This document shows positions 8,559 through 17,957 of a DNA stretch of 64,000 nucleotides, piece after piece (within the stretch, counting starts at the first letter, position 1; each line of letters begins with the position of its first letter). This stretch comes from Variovorax sp. Sphag1AA (GTDB taxonomy: Bacteria > Pseudomonadota > Gammaproteobacteria > Burkholderiales > Burkholderiaceae_C). The stretch spans positions 248,001 to 312,000 of the forward strand of contig NZ_JACHYC010000002.1 of the NCBI RefSeq assembly GCF_014192575.1, in the 5' to 3' direction. The translations under genes were made by a program, and so were the position numbers. A model generated the notes under the pieces. That model was not told the DNA's origin, searched no databases, and saw only the letters and a program-made list of their open reading frames with translations.

Positions 8559-9715
8559 GCCGCGTCTCCTTGCTTTCCGGCGCGACCCCGCAGCGCAGCG
8601 CGGATCTCGTCGTTGTGTTCGCCAAGCACCGGCGGCGGCCGCACATCGAGCGAGCGCTGCCCGTCGAAGCTCACCGGCGAGCGCACTGTGCGGAACAGGC
8701 CCATCACCGGATGCTCGGCCGAGGTCATGAGTTGCAGGTGTTTGGCCTGCGGGTCTTCGAGGGCTTCGCTGGTGTCGTACATCGGCGCGTTGGGAACGTC
8801 CTCGCGCTGCAGGCGGCGGCACCATTCGTCGCGCGGCTGCGTTCGGAAGCGCTCCCCGAGCAGTTCGATCAGCGTTTCCTGGTTCGCGATGCGCGCCTCG
8901 CGCGTGGCAAAGCGCGGGTCTTCGAAGATGTCCGGCTGCTCGATGGCGGTCGCGAGCCCGCGCCAGAACTTCTCGGGCGAAGACATGTGCAGCGCGATCC
9001 ATTTGTCGTCCGCGCATCGCAGCACATACGACTGCGAGACGCTCGGCCGGCTGTACGGCCCCATCACCTCGTCGACCTGGAAGAAGTGCGTGAAGGCGTC
9101 GAGGTTGAAGTGCGCCATCGCCTCCAGCATCGAGACTTCGACGATGCGGCCCTGGCCGGTGCGGCTGCGCTCGAACAGCGCGCCGAGCACACCGTAGGCG
9201 GCATAGAAGCCGGTGAGCGAATCCGCGATCGCGGGGCCGACCACGCGCGGGTTCTCGGGGTTGATCAGCAGGTTGAGGAAGCCGCTCGCGGCCTGTGCGA
9301 CGGTGTCGTAGGCGGGGCGGTCCGCGGCCGGCCCCGTCGCGCCGAAGCCGCTGATCGAGCAATAGATGAGCTTCGGGTTGAGCCTGCGCAGGCGCTCCGA
9401 ACCCACGCCGAGCTTCTCGGCCACACCGGGGCGGAAGTTCTGGATGTAGACGTCGGCATCGGCGATCAGCGCATCGAGCACTTCGCGATCGTCGGCGCTC
9501 TTGGTGTCGAGCGTGATGCTGCGCTTGTTGCGGTTGTAGGTCTGGAAATGCGGGCTGTAGAGGCCGTCCTTGAAAGCGCGGAACGGGTCGCCGGTCTTCG
9601 GCTGCTCCACCTTGATCACGTCCGCGCCGAGATCGCCGAGCAGCATGCCGGCCGCCGGCCCCGTGATGAAGGTGCCCTGTTCGACAACCTTGAGGCCTTG
9701 CAGCACCTGGATCAT
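8555..9715 (-). CDS. CaiB/BaiF class III CoA-transferase
   Basis: The protein has 386 residues. It begins MIQVLQGLKVVEQGTFITGP and contains LGDLGADVIKVEQPKTGDPFR and QNFRPGVAEKLGVG, hallmarks of family III CoA-transferases, which activate carboxylic acids by CoA transfer from another thioester. The position of the catalytic Asp of formyl-CoA transferase seems to be Glu here (SMLEAM), as in several relatives. The start was set at 9715 because it overlaps the upstream stop as ATGA. The partner lyase-like gene upstream suggests CoA activation followed by C-C cleavage. Confidence 0.92.
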   Translation of the reverse strand: MIQVLQGLKVVEQGTFITGPAAGMLLGDLGADVIKVEQPKTGDPFRAFKDGLYSPHFQTYNRNKRSITLDTKSADDREVLDALIADADVYIQNFRPGVAEKLGVGSERLRRLNPKLIYCSISGFGATGPAADRPAYDTVAQAASGFLNLLINPENPRVVGPAIADSLTGFYAAYGVLGALFERSRTGQGRIVEVSMLEAMAHFNLDAFTHFFQVDEVMGPYSRPSVSQSYVLRCADDKWIALHMSSPEKFWRGLATAIEQPDIFEDPRFATREARIANQETLIELLGERFRTQPRDEWCRRLQREDVPNAPMYDTSEALEDPQAKHLQLMTSAEHPVMGLFRTVRSPVSFDGQRSLDVRPPPVLGEHNDEIRAALRGRAGKQGDAA

Positions 9716-10518
9716 TCGTTCATCCCGAAGCCTGCAGGCAGCGTGCCTTCGTACTCCATCTCGCGCGTGGCCTGGTAGGACAGCGCGAAGCCGATGGGTT
9801 GGCGGACCTCTTCGTACAGATGCGCGATCAGTCCTGCGGTGCGTGCAAGGATCGGTATGCCCCTGAGCGCTTCGACCGGGAAGCCCGCGCCGAGCAGCAC
9901 TGCCGGGATCGCGCCCGAGACGTTCAGCTTGAGCGGCTTGCCGAGCACGTCGGGCATCAGCGCCTCCACCGCCGCGGCGATCTCGATGAAGCGCTGGTCG
10001 GTGCGCGCGGATCTCGACACCGCGAAGAGCGCATCGACACGGGCGTCGCGCTCTTTGTGCTGCGGATGGCCATACCCGGGAATCGAGCGACCGGCGGCGC
10101 GCCATGACTTCATCACCTCGTGCGCTGCCGAGCCGAGCGGCTTGCCGGCGGTTACCAGTACGTCGATCTCGCTGTACATGCGGCCGGCGGTTTCCGAGGC
10201 GCCGAGGATCACCGATCCGCAGCCGAGGATGCCCGCCGCGACCGCACCCTGCAGCGCATCGGGCGCAGCCGCGAAGGTCATGCGCGCGGCCTGCACGCTC
10301 GGCACCAGGCCATGGTCCGCGATCGCCACCAGCGTGGCGTTCAGGACTTCGGACTGGCCGGACGTGGGGTACTTGCCGGTGAGCAGGAAGAAGAAGTGGT
10401 CGACGAACGAGATCTTGCCGATCAGGTCCTTCGAGAGATCCTGCCCGCGGATGACGATGCTGTGCGCGTCCGACGTGCTGATGGCCGTGCGCGGCACGGT
10501 CGCCTTTCCGATCTTCAT
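9712..10518 (-). CDS. Citrate synthase-like / citryl-CoA lyase-type protein
   Basis: At 268 residues this is much shorter than citrate synthase (about 430). It keeps the small-domain core: AAGRSIPGYGHPQHKERDARVDALF corresponds to the GxGH active-site loop and downstream Arg region, and GLIAHLYEEVRQPIGFALSY to the end of the fold. Short relatives include citryl-CoA lyases and uncharacterised proteins paired with CoA-transferases in aromatic-catabolism operons. With the adjacent CoA-transferase it could cleave a CoA-activated hydroxy-tricarboxylate to acetyl-CoA and an oxo-acid; that role is inferred from context. Confidence 0.8.
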   Translation of the reverse strand: MKIGKATVPRTAISTSDAHSIVIRGQDLSKDLIGKISFVDHFFFLLTGKYPTSGQSEVLNATLVAIADHGLVPSVQAARMTFAAAPDALQGAVAAGILGCGSVILGASETAGRMYSEIDVLVTAGKPLGSAAHEVMKSWRAAGRSIPGYGHPQHKERDARVDALFAVSRSARTDQRFIEIAAAVEALMPDVLGKPLKLNVSGAIPAVLLGAGFPVEALRGIPILARTAGLIAHLYEEVRQPIGFALSYQATREMEYEGTLPAGFGMNE

Positions 10519-10531
10519 GGAGTAGTCCTCT

Positions 10532-11416
10532 TCAGGCTGTAGCGGGTGCGAGCCGCACGTCGAAGCTCGCCGAGTGGTAAGGCGTGCGCATCTCGCGGCC
10601 GTCCACCGCCTTGCCCGGGGGATGGGTCTCGAAATCCACCACGAGGCTGTCGCGCTTGCCGAAGACCGCGTCTGCGTCGATGTAGGGGCTGCCGCCGACG
10701 AAGACCTGCGTCGTCAGCGTGACGTAGCCGGGCGCCGAGACCTGCAAGTGCAGATGGCCCGGGCGGTAGATGCTGCGGTCGGTGGCGCGCATCATGTCGC
10801 CGACAGGGCCATCGTCCGGGATGGGGTAGTAGTTCGGCCGGATCGACCAGAACCAGTAGCGGCCCTGGGCGTCGGTGCGGAAGCGTCCGCGGGCCTGCAT
10901 CGATGGTTCGGTGCTGAGCTGCACGTCGTACTTGCCGTGCCCGTCGCCCGACCACACATCGAGCAGCGCGCCGGCGAGCGGCTGGCCGTCGCAGTCGGTC
11001 ACGCGGCCCATGTAGAAGGTCGGGTCGCCCGTCGCGCCGTTCGCGATGTCGCTGCCCAGTTCGACGTCGGGCGCGCCGGCCCAGTAGAACGGGCCTTCGA
11101 CGGTCGCCTCCGTCGCTTCGGTTGCGCCCTTCGCCTTGCTGGCTCGGGACTGGGCGAGCGCGACCACCATCATCGAGAGGCCGAGCGTGTCCGACAGCAG
11201 GATGAACTCCGGCCGCTTGTCGGTGGAGATCTGCCCCGTGGCATTGAGGAAGTTCAGCCCGGCGAGCCACTCTTCCGGCTTGAGGTCGACTTCCCGCGCG
11301 AAGGCGTGGAGGTGCTTGACCAGCGAAGTCATCAACTCGCGGAGGCGCGGGTCGGGGGTCTTGGCGAAGGCATCGAGCACGTCGCGCGTGATGCCGTCCT
11401 GGTTGTATTCCGACAT
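10532..11416 (-). CDS. Intradiol ring-cleavage dioxygenase (catechol/hydroxyquinol 1,2-dioxygenase family)
   Basis: The protein has 294 residues. A helical N-terminal dimerisation region (about 1-100) contains FLNATGQISTDKRPEFILLSD, followed by TVEGPFYWAGAP. The catalytic beta-sandwich holds the iron ligands: Tyr in RPNYYPIPDDGPVG and His in YRPGHLHLQV. The family uses non-haem Fe(III) to open catechols between the hydroxyls, giving muconates or maleylacetate. The ATG at 11416 was chosen over an upstream frame extension because the family N-terminus begins there. It is the first gene of the operon, divergent from a LysR gene across a palindrome. Confidence 0.92.
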   Translation of the reverse strand: MSEYNQDGITRDVLDAFAKTPDPRLRELMTSLVKHLHAFAREVDLKPEEWLAGLNFLNATGQISTDKRPEFILLSDTLGLSMMVVALAQSRASKAKGATEATEATVEGPFYWAGAPDVELGSDIANGATGDPTFYMGRVTDCDGQPLAGALLDVWSGDGHGKYDVQLSTEPSMQARGRFRTDAQGRYWFWSIRPNYYPIPDDGPVGDMMRATDRSIYRPGHLHLQVSAPGYVTLTTQVFVGGSPYIDADAVFGKRDSLVVDFETHPPGKAVDGREMRTPYHSASFDVRLAPATA

Positions 11417-11501
11417 GGTGCTTGTCTCCTGTCCCGGCGTCATCGAGCGCCGATGGCCGGCACGATAGGGCGGCGACCCGCCTGCGACAAATGATGAATT
11501 T

Positions 11502-11520
11502 CCATCGATATCATCGATGG
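11502..11520. promoter_or_regulatory. Palindromic LysR operator candidate between divergent genes
   Basis: CCATCGAT-ATC-ATCGATGG is a perfect 8-3-8 inverted repeat lying 86 bp from the dioxygenase start and 25 bp from the LysR start. It contains a T-N11-A type core typical of LysR boxes, and another ATCGAT follows at once (11522-11527). This is the expected place for an autorepressing and activating LysR protein. Binding by the adjacent LysR product is inferred. Confidence 0.55.
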
Positions 11521-11544
11521 CATCGATCATTCGTGGGGGTTTCC

Positions 11545-12504
11545 ATGGAGATGAGGCATCTGCGCTATTTCGTCGCGCTCGCCGACTGCCTGAGCTTCAC
11601 GCGGGCGGCGGAGCGGGTCCACGTCACGCAGTCGACCCTTTCGCACCAGATCCGCCAGCTCGAGGAAGAGCTCGGCCAGCCGCTCTTCGAGCGCATCGGC
11701 AAGAAGGTGGTCACCACCGAGGCGGGCGAATTGCTGCGGGGATTTGCGTCACGCGCATTGCGCGAGGTCGATCAGGGCGTGGCGCTGCTCAAGCCCGACG
11801 CGGGCAACCTCACCGGGCAGGTGCGCATCGGCGCGACGCACACCTTCAACATGGGGCTGATTCCGGAATGCGTGGCGCTCTTCCTCGCGCGGCATCCGAC
11901 GGTCCTCATCAGCGTGGAGGAGCTCTCCGCCGAAGTGATCTGCTCGCGGCTGCGCGCGGGCGAGCTCGATCTGGGCATTGCCTATCGCCCGGAAGACCCG
12001 ACCGATCTCTGGTTCGAGCCGCTCTACAACGAGGAGATGGTCCTCGTCGTGTCGAACACCCATCCGCTCGCGGGCCGCAAGCGCATCCGCATGGTGGAGC
12101 TGCATCGGCAGGACCTCGTGCTGCTCGCCAAGTCGTTCTCGACGCGCACCATGATCGACGAGTGCTTCAGCGCCTGCGGTGCCGAGCCGACGGTGGTGGC
12201 GGAAATGTCGACCGTTGCGCCGATGCTCGGACTGGTCGCGCGCACGCGGATCGGCACCATCGTGGCAATCAATGCGGTGCCGGACGGCATGTCGGGCCTG
12301 GCCGTGATCCCGCTCGAGAGCCCCACGCCGACGCGCACGCCGGGCATCCTCTGGCGGCTGGGCGAGACCAAGCCGGTGTTCATTCAGTCATTCGCTGTGA
12401 TCCTGCGGAAGACTGCGCTGGGGAACAGTCTTCGGCGCGAAAAGGTGGGTGTGCGGGTGGGCGAGAAGCGGGCCGGGCGGCGGGTGCCTGACAAGGTGCG
12501 CTGA
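11545..12504 (+). CDS. LysR-family regulator of the dioxygenase operon
   Basis: The protein has 319 residues. The N-terminal winged helix is MEMRHLRYFVALADCLSFTRAA, then VTQSTLSHQIRQLEEELG, a CynR/CatR-like subgroup. A periplasmic-binding-like effector domain follows (about 90-300). The ATG at 11545 was chosen because the HTH starts there, although the frame is open upstream. It is transcribed divergently from the nine-gene minus-strand operon and probably controls it in response to the aromatic substrate or a muconate intermediate. The last 30 residues are basic and not conserved-looking. Confidence 0.92.
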   Translation: MEMRHLRYFVALADCLSFTRAAERVHVTQSTLSHQIRQLEEELGQPLFERIGKKVVTTEAGELLRGFASRALREVDQGVALLKPDAGNLTGQVRIGATHTFNMGLIPECVALFLARHPTVLISVEELSAEVICSRLRAGELDLGIAYRPEDPTDLWFEPLYNEEMVLVVSNTHPLAGRKRIRMVELHRQDLVLLAKSFSTRTMIDECFSACGAEPTVVAEMSTVAPMLGLVARTRIGTIVAINAVPDGMSGLAVIPLESPTPTRTPGILWRLGETKPVFIQSFAVILRKTALGNSLRREKVGVRVGEKRAGRRVPDKVR

Positions 12505-12517
12505 GCGCCCGTTGGCC

Positions 12518-13903
12518 TTAACGCACGCTCTCGGCCGCGCGAAGGGCATCCAGAAAGCCGTTGCGCCACCAGTGCACATCCTGCTCGCGGATGCATGCGA
12601 GCAGCTTCTGGTGCCGCTCGCGTCGCTCGTCCAGCGGCATCTGCAGCGCCTGCTGCACGATCTCCGCGGTGCCGTGCGTGTCGTAGGGGTTCACCAGCAA
12701 GGCTTCCTTCAGCTGCTCGGCAGCGCCCGCGAAGCGCGAGAGCACGAGCACGCCCGGGTCCGCCGGGTCTTGTGCGGCGATGTATTCCTTGGCGACGAGA
12801 TTCATGCCGTCGCGCAGCGGCGTGACGAGGCCGACCGCAGCGGCGCGGCACAGGCCCGGCACTCGCTTGCGAGCGACCATGCGGTGGATGTAGCGCACCG
12901 GCATCCAGTCGAGTTCGCCGTAGTCGCCGTTGATCGCGCCGCACAGCGATTCGAGTTCGCGGCGGATGTCGGCATAGGCGTCAACGGTCTCGCGCGTGGG
13001 CGAGGCGATCTGGATCAGCGTTGCGCTGCGGCGGTTCTCCGGGTAGTGCGCAAGCAGTTCGCGGAAGGAGCGCACCCGCTGCGGAATGCCCTTGGAGTAG
13101 TCGAGCCGGTCGATGCCCAGCAGCAGGCGTCGCGTCGAATACTCGCGCTTCATGGTCTCGTACATGTCGCGCGATTCCTTCGCGTGCGTGAGCGCGGCGA
13201 ACTCGTCGACGTCGATGCCGATCGGGAAGGCATCGCAGCGCACTGTCTGGCCGAAGGCGCGATAGAGGTGATCGTCCAGCACCTCACCCCGGGCTTCGTA
13301 GCGCACGTAGTCCTCGAAGTGCTGCACGTCCTGCCGGGCCTGGAAGCCGACGAGGTCATACGCGAACAACGACCGCATCAGCCACTCGTGCTGCGGCACC
13401 GCCGCGAGGATGATCTGCGGCGGCAGCGGAATATGAAGGAAGAAGCCGATGCGTTGCCTGCACCCCATCGCGCGCAGTTCGGCTGCGAGCGGGATCAGGT
13501 GGTAGTCGTGCACCCAGATGATGTCGTCGTCCTTCAGCAGCGGCAGCAGCTTGCGCGCGAAGAGCTGGTTGACGCGCCGGTAGCCGCCGACAAAGCCCGC
13601 CTCGAAGTGCGCGAGGTCGAGTCGGCCATGGAACACCGGCCAGAGCACGTCGTTGCTGTAGCCGAGGTAGTAGCTGTCGTGGTCCTCGCGGCTCAGGTCG
13701 ATCGTCGCGAGCGTGACCTTGCCGGCCTGCTGCCGGTGCATTTCGCCTTCGCCGGTCGGGCCCTCTTCGACGATCGAGCCGCTCCAGCCGAACCACAGGC
13801 CGCCGCTTTGCTGCAGGCTGTCGCCGAGTGCCACGGCCAATCCGCCGGCCGCCGGCTTGCGCGGATCGGCCACGCGGTTCGAAATCACCACCAATCGACT
13901 CAT
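12518..13903 (-). CDS. otsA: Trehalose-6-phosphate synthase OtsA
   Basis: The 461-residue protein is a GT20 glucosyltransferase that makes trehalose 6-phosphate from UDP-glucose and glucose 6-phosphate. It begins [12 protein letters not shown] and has the GG loop ([11 protein letters not shown]), [16 protein letters not shown], the [18 protein letters not shown] nucleotide-sugar motif and [16 protein letters not shown] near the C-terminus. The start at 13903 overlaps the GH15 stop as ATGA, so it is the last gene of the otsB-GH15-otsA unit. Trehalose serves as an osmoprotectant. Confidence 0.96.
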   Translation of the reverse strand: MSRLVVISNRVADPRKPAAGGLAVALGDSLQQSGGLWFGWSGSIVEEGPTGEGEMHRQQAGKVTLATIDLSREDHDSYYLGYSNDVLWPVFHGRLDLAHFEAGFVGGYRRVNQLFARKLLPLLKDDDIIWVHDYHLIPLAAELRAMGCRQRIGFFLHIPLPPQIILAAVPQHEWLMRSLFAYDLVGFQARQDVQHFEDYVRYEARGEVLDDHLYRAFGQTVRCDAFPIGIDVDEFAALTHAKESRDMYETMKREYSTRRLLLGIDRLDYSKGIPQRVRSFRELLAHYPENRRSATLIQIASPTRETVDAYADIRRELESLCGAINGDYGELDWMPVRYIHRMVARKRVPGLCRAAAVGLVTPLRDGMNLVAKEYIAAQDPADPGVLVLSRFAGAAEQLKEALLVNPYDTHGTAEIVQQALQMPLDERRERHQKLLACIREQDVHWWRNGFLDALRAAESVR

Positions 13904-15825
13904 ATGCAGGAGTCCCAAGGGGCGGAGAGCCTCACTGCAGCGTTGATGATCCCCACCATCGAATAGGTCTGCGGAAAGTTGCCCCACATCTCGCCGGTGA
14001 CCGGATGCGTGTCCTCCGACAGCAGGCCGAGCGGGTTGCGCGCGGCGAGCATGGTCTCGAAGATCTGCCGCGCCTCGGCCTTGCGGCCGATCTTGGCGAG
14101 CGCATCGATGCGCCAGAAGGTGCAGATGTTGAACGCGGTCTCGGGTTTGCCGAAGTCGTCGGCCGCCTCGTAGCGGCGCATATACGGGCCGTCGCAGAGC
14201 GACTTCTCCATCGCGTCGACCGTGGAGATGAAGCGGGGGTCGCGTGCGTCGATCAACCCGACCTCGACCATGAGCAGGATGCTCGCGTCGAGCTCATGGC
14301 CGCCGAAGCTTTCGGCGAAGGCTTGCCGTTCTTCGCACCAGGACTTGGCGAGGATCTCTTCGCGCATGCGCGACGAATGGTCATGCCAGTAGGCTGCTCG
14401 CTCGGGCAGCCCGATCGTGCGCGCGATCTTCGCGAGGCGGTCGCAGGCGGCCCAGCTCATCAGCGCCGAACTGGTGTGCACGCGCGCACGCGTGCGCAAT
14501 TCCCACATGCCTGCGTCGGGCGTGCCGTAGACGCGGATCGCCTGCTCACCGACTGCTTCGAGATACGGAAACTCGGCAAGCCCGGCCCGGCTCAGCAGCC
14601 GGTGGTCGTGGAAGGCCTGCGCTGCGCCGAGCACGATGTTGCCGTACACGTCGTGCTGGAAGTGCTCCTGTGCCTGGTTGCCCACGCGCACCGGTCCCAT
14701 GCCGCGGTAGCCCGGAAGGCCGTCGACGAAGGACTCCGGCAGTTCGCGCTCCAGCCCGATGCCGTAGAGCGGCTGGATGTGCTCGCCGCGCGAGCCGATC
14801 ACCACGTTGGAGAGCCAGCGGAGGTAGTCCTCCATCGTGCCCACTTCCGAGAGGCTGTTGAGGGCGCGCACCACGAAGAAGGCGTCGCGCAGCCAGCAGT
14901 AGCGGTAGTCCCAGTTGCGCTGGCTGCCCGGCGCCTCGGGGATGCTTGTGGTCATCGCAGCGACGATCGCGCCGGTGTCCTCGTAGAGCGAGAGCTTGAG
15001 CGTGATCGCGGCACGGATCACCGCGTCCTGGTATTCGAACGGGATCGCGAGCCGCTTGCTCCAGGTGCGCCAGTAGGCGATGGTTTCCTGCTCGAAGTGG
15101 CGCGCGGTGTCGGCGATGCCGTCATTCAGCGTCTCGTCGGCGCCGAGCACGAAGTTGTGCTCGCGCGAAAGCACGAAGGGCTGGTGCGACAAGATGTGCG
15201 AGACCGGTGCATCGGTGTTGAGCCGCAGCGCGAACTCGGGGCCGACATAGCGGATGTGATTGCTGCCACGCGTGATGGTCGGCGGCGCCGCACCCCACTG
15301 GAAACGCGGCGCGAGCTTGACGCGAATGCGCGGCGCGCCGACGACCGGCTTCACTCGGCGCACCATCGTCAGCGGCCGGAAGTAGCGCGAGCGGCTGTGG
15401 AAGCGCGGCGCGAAGTCGGTGATCTCGATGCACTGCCCCGCGGTGTCGAAGAGCTGCGTGCGCAGCACCGCGGTGTTCGGCTCGTACCACTGCTTGGACG
15501 AGGCGAAGTCCTCGAGCTCGATGCTCCACGCGCTCGCTTCCTCGCCCGGATGCAGCAGCGCATTGAAGACCGGATCACCGTCGAAGCGCGGCAGGCAGCA
15601 CCACACTACTCGGGCGCGGGAATCGATGAGCGCGCTGTACGCGCAGTTGCCGATCACACCGACTTCGAGCGATTGCCCGGCCGGGGGGCCGAATCCGGGT
15701 CGTGCGGTGGGGCGGGTCAGCGCTTCGTCGTGGGGCGGCGCCTCGTCGCTCACTCCGGCGGCGCCGGCGATCGACTGGCCGGCGCGATCCTCGACGGTTT
15801 CGGTGTCTTTCTGAAGGGTTGTCAA
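13900..15825 (-). CDS. Glycoside hydrolase family 15 protein (glucoamylase/trehalase-like)
   Basis: The protein has 641 residues, with an N-terminal beta-domain after VGVIGNCAYSALIDSRARVVW and an alpha/alpha-barrel carrying the GH15 motif QRNWDYRYCWLRDAFFV. Family members are glucoamylases, glucodextranases or, in mycobacteria, trehalases. I prefer a TTG start at 15825: it overlaps the otsB stop as TTGA, GAGGAGG sits five bases upstream, and no ATG exists near the family N-terminus. Encoded between otsB and otsA, it may balance trehalose or related glucosides. The exact substrate is not decidable here. Confidence 0.9.
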   Translation of the reverse strand: MTTLQKDTETVEDRAGQSIAGAAGVSDEAPPHDEALTRPTARPGFGPPAGQSLEVGVIGNCAYSALIDSRARVVWCCLPRFDGDPVFNALLHPGEEASAWSIELEDFASSKQWYEPNTAVLRTQLFDTAGQCIEITDFAPRFHSRSRYFRPLTMVRRVKPVVGAPRIRVKLAPRFQWGAAPPTITRGSNHIRYVGPEFALRLNTDAPVSHILSHQPFVLSREHNFVLGADETLNDGIADTARHFEQETIAYWRTWSKRLAIPFEYQDAVIRAAITLKLSLYEDTGAIVAAMTTSIPEAPGSQRNWDYRYCWLRDAFFVVRALNSLSEVGTMEDYLRWLSNVVIGSRGEHIQPLYGIGLERELPESFVDGLPGYRGMGPVRVGNQAQEHFQHDVYGNIVLGAAQAFHDHRLLSRAGLAEFPYLEAVGEQAIRVYGTPDAGMWELRTRARVHTSSALMSWAACDRLAKIARTIGLPERAAYWHDHSSRMREEILAKSWCEERQAFAESFGGHELDASILLMVEVGLIDARDPRFISTVDAMEKSLCDGPYMRRYEAADDFGKPETAFNICTFWRIDALAKIGRKAEARQIFETMLAARNPLGLLSEDTHPVTGEMWGNFPQTYSMVGIINAAVRLSAPWDSCI

Positions 15826-16583
15826 ACCGGCCTCCTCGGGGTTGTTGTTGCGGGCGCTGCGAGCAGGTCGCGCGTGGCCACGAGCCATTCGAAGACCGCG
15901 CGCGGCGAATCGAGTCGATGCAGCGCCAAGCTGGGCCCCGAGCCGACCTTGACGCCGACGCCGCCGCGCGGCTGCACGATCGCGAAGCCGTTTTCGTCGG
16001 TGGTGTCGTCGCCCGCGAAGATGGGCACACGGCCCGCGAAAGGCGCCTCTTTCATGAAGGCGTCGATGGCGATGCCCTTGTTGATGCCAGCGGGCTTCAC
16101 TTCGAAGACGAATTTGCCGTGCATCAGTTCGAGCTGCGGCTGGCCTTCGATCACGCGCTGCATGGCGTCGCGGCATACCGCTTCTAGCTGCGGCGCGAGC
16201 CGGTAGTGCAGCGCGATGGCAGCATGCTTGCGCTCGACCAGCAGGCCTTCATGCACGCCGGCGAGTTCGTTGGCGGCTTCGAGCACCAGCGTGAGATCGG
16301 GTGGACGCTGCTCCTGCATGTGGCCTTCGGCGTCGCGACGCTGCACGCCGTGTTCGCCCGCGGCCGGCAATCGCAGTGGGGCGAGAAAGCGATCGATCAC
16401 GTCGATCTGCCGTCCCGAGACGACTGCGAGCGCACCGCCAAGCAGTTCGGCGAGGTCACTCAGAAGCGGGACGAGCGCGGCGGGCACATGCACCGCCTCG
16501 GGCGTTTCGGCGAGATCGACCAGCGTGCCGTCGAAGTCGAGGAAGAGCGCCGCGTCGTGTGTGAGTCGGGGGGGCTGCTGCAT
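15822..16583 (-). CDS. otsB: Trehalose-6-phosphate phosphatase OtsB
   Basis: The 253-residue protein is a HAD-superfamily enzyme that dephosphorylates trehalose 6-phosphate. Motif I is ALFLDFDGTLVDL with the nucleophile Asp, motif II is the Ser in VVSGRQID, motif III includes KPAGINKG, and the Mg-binding end is FAGDDTTDENGF. It is first in the otsB-GH15-otsA unit, with four-base overlaps at both junctions, and lies 56 bases downstream of cca. Confidence 0.95.
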   Translation of the reverse strand: MQQPPRLTHDAALFLDFDGTLVDLAETPEAVHVPAALVPLLSDLAELLGGALAVVSGRQIDVIDRFLAPLRLPAAGEHGVQRRDAEGHMQEQRPPDLTLVLEAANELAGVHEGLLVERKHAAIALHYRLAPQLEAVCRDAMQRVIEGQPQLELMHGKFVFEVKPAGINKGIAIDAFMKEAPFAGRVPIFAGDDTTDENGFAIVQPRGGVGVKVGSGPSLALHRLDSPRAVFEWLVATRDLLAAPATTTPRRPV

Positions 16584-16639
16584 GGAAGAAAAACCATAGC
16601 AGACTCCCGCCGCGCGCCGCGTCGGCCAAAGCCGTCAAA

Positions 16640-17914
16640 TCAACTTTGGGAGGAGGGTTGAAGCGCCGCATCGACGGCGGCCACTCGCGCGCGTGAGATC
16701 GCCTCGCCGATCTTCGGGCCGACCGCGCCGGCGTCGCGTGCCGCGCGGGCGATGGGTTCGGTCGCCACCGATTGCGCGGCTCCCAGCGCTGCGAGCAGGC
16801 GTTGGCGTGGCGCATAGGGACGGTCTTCGAGGCCGAGCCTTCCGCGCGCATCGCATTCGCAGGCCTGCAGGACTTCGTCGAAGCGCTCGGGCTTGCGGAA
16901 GGCATCGCAGCGTTCCAGCAGGCGCACGACGGCGGCCGCGTTGAGGTCGCCGCTGCGATGGATGTTGCCGTGTTCGCGCGCGACCACGTCGGCGAGCTCG
17001 CGGATGTCGACCGGCACGCGCCAGCGGTCGCACACATCGCGCAGCAGCTTGGCACTGCGCTGCTCGTGGCCGTGATGGCGCGGCAGGATGTCCGCGGGCG
17101 TGGTGCCCTTGCCCAGGTCGTGGACGAGGCACGCGAAGCGCACGGCCAGCGATGTCTTCATGTGCGCGGCCATGTCGAGCACCATCATCAGGTGCACGCC
17201 GGTGTCGATCTCGGGGTGATGCGCCACGGGCTGCGGGACGCCCCAGAGCCGTTCCACCTCGGGCAGCAGCACCGCGAGTGCGCCGCATTCGCGCAGCAGT
17301 TCGAACATGCGCGAAGGCTTGACCTCCATGAGGCCGCGCGAGAGCTCCTGCCAGACGCGTTCGGGTACCAGCGCATCGACCTCGCCGGCCTCGACCATCT
17401 CGCGCATGAGGACCATCGTCTCGGGGGCCACGCTGAAGTCGTCGAAGCGCGCGGCAAAGCGCGCCACGCGCAGGATGCGCACCGGGTCTTCGCGGAAGGC
17501 GTCGGTGACGTGACGCAGGCGCTTCTCGCGCAGGTCGCGCTGGCCGTCGAAGGGATCGACGAGGTCGGCGGGATCGACGTCGAGGCGGTCGGAGGCGCCG
17601 ATCCTGTCCTCGGGCAATGCGATCGCGTTGATGGTGAGGTCGCGCCGTGCGAGATCCTGTTCGAGCGTCACGTCGGGCGCTGCATGCACGACGAAGCCGC
17701 GGTAGCCCGGTGCGCTCTTGCGCTCGGTTCGCGCGAGGGCGTACTCCTCGCGCGTCTCGGGATGAAGGAAGACAGGAAAGTCGCGACCCACCGGGAGGTA
17801 GCCGCGCGCGATCATCTGCTCGGGCGTCGCGCCCACGACGACCCAGTCGTGGTCGCTGCCGGGACGCCCCAGCAGCGCATCGCGGATCGCGCCGCCGACG
17901 AGATAGGTTTGCAT
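16640..17914 (-). CDS. cca: Multifunctional CCA-adding tRNA nucleotidyltransferase
   Basis: The 424-residue protein adds and repairs the 3' CCA of tRNAs. The N-terminal nucleotidyltransferase shows [14 protein letters not shown] and the metal-binding DHDWVVVG. The motif [14 protein letters not shown] and a neck/body region follow. The C-terminal HD phosphohydrolase has [16 protein letters not shown] and LVHDLGKG, marking the long gamma/beta-proteobacterial form with 2',3'-cyclic phosphodiesterase and phosphatase activity. The ATG at 17914 begins the conserved MQTYLVGG; a longer open frame upstream is not coding. Confidence 0.96.
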   Translation of the reverse strand: MQTYLVGGAIRDALLGRPGSDHDWVVVGATPEQMIARGYLPVGRDFPVFLHPETREEYALARTERKSAPGYRGFVVHAAPDVTLEQDLARRDLTINAIALPEDRIGASDRLDVDPADLVDPFDGQRDLREKRLRHVTDAFREDPVRILRVARFAARFDDFSVAPETMVLMREMVEAGEVDALVPERVWQELSRGLMEVKPSRMFELLRECGALAVLLPEVERLWGVPQPVAHHPEIDTGVHLMMVLDMAAHMKTSLAVRFACLVHDLGKGTTPADILPRHHGHEQRSAKLLRDVCDRWRVPVDIRELADVVAREHGNIHRSGDLNAAAVVRLLERCDAFRKPERFDEVLQACECDARGRLGLEDRPYAPRQRLLAALGAAQSVATEPIARAARDAGAVGPKIGEAISRARVAAVDAALQPSSQS

Positions 17915-17957
17915 CGCGCGAGTGTAGGACGCTGATGCGCCCCAGCGCCCGCGAGGG

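Noticed and set aside
6774..9197. 807-codon plus-strand open frame
   Set aside because: It is antisense to the binding-protein and CoA-transferase genes and full of His/Arg/Gln runs typical of the reverse frame of GC-rich genes; no domain.
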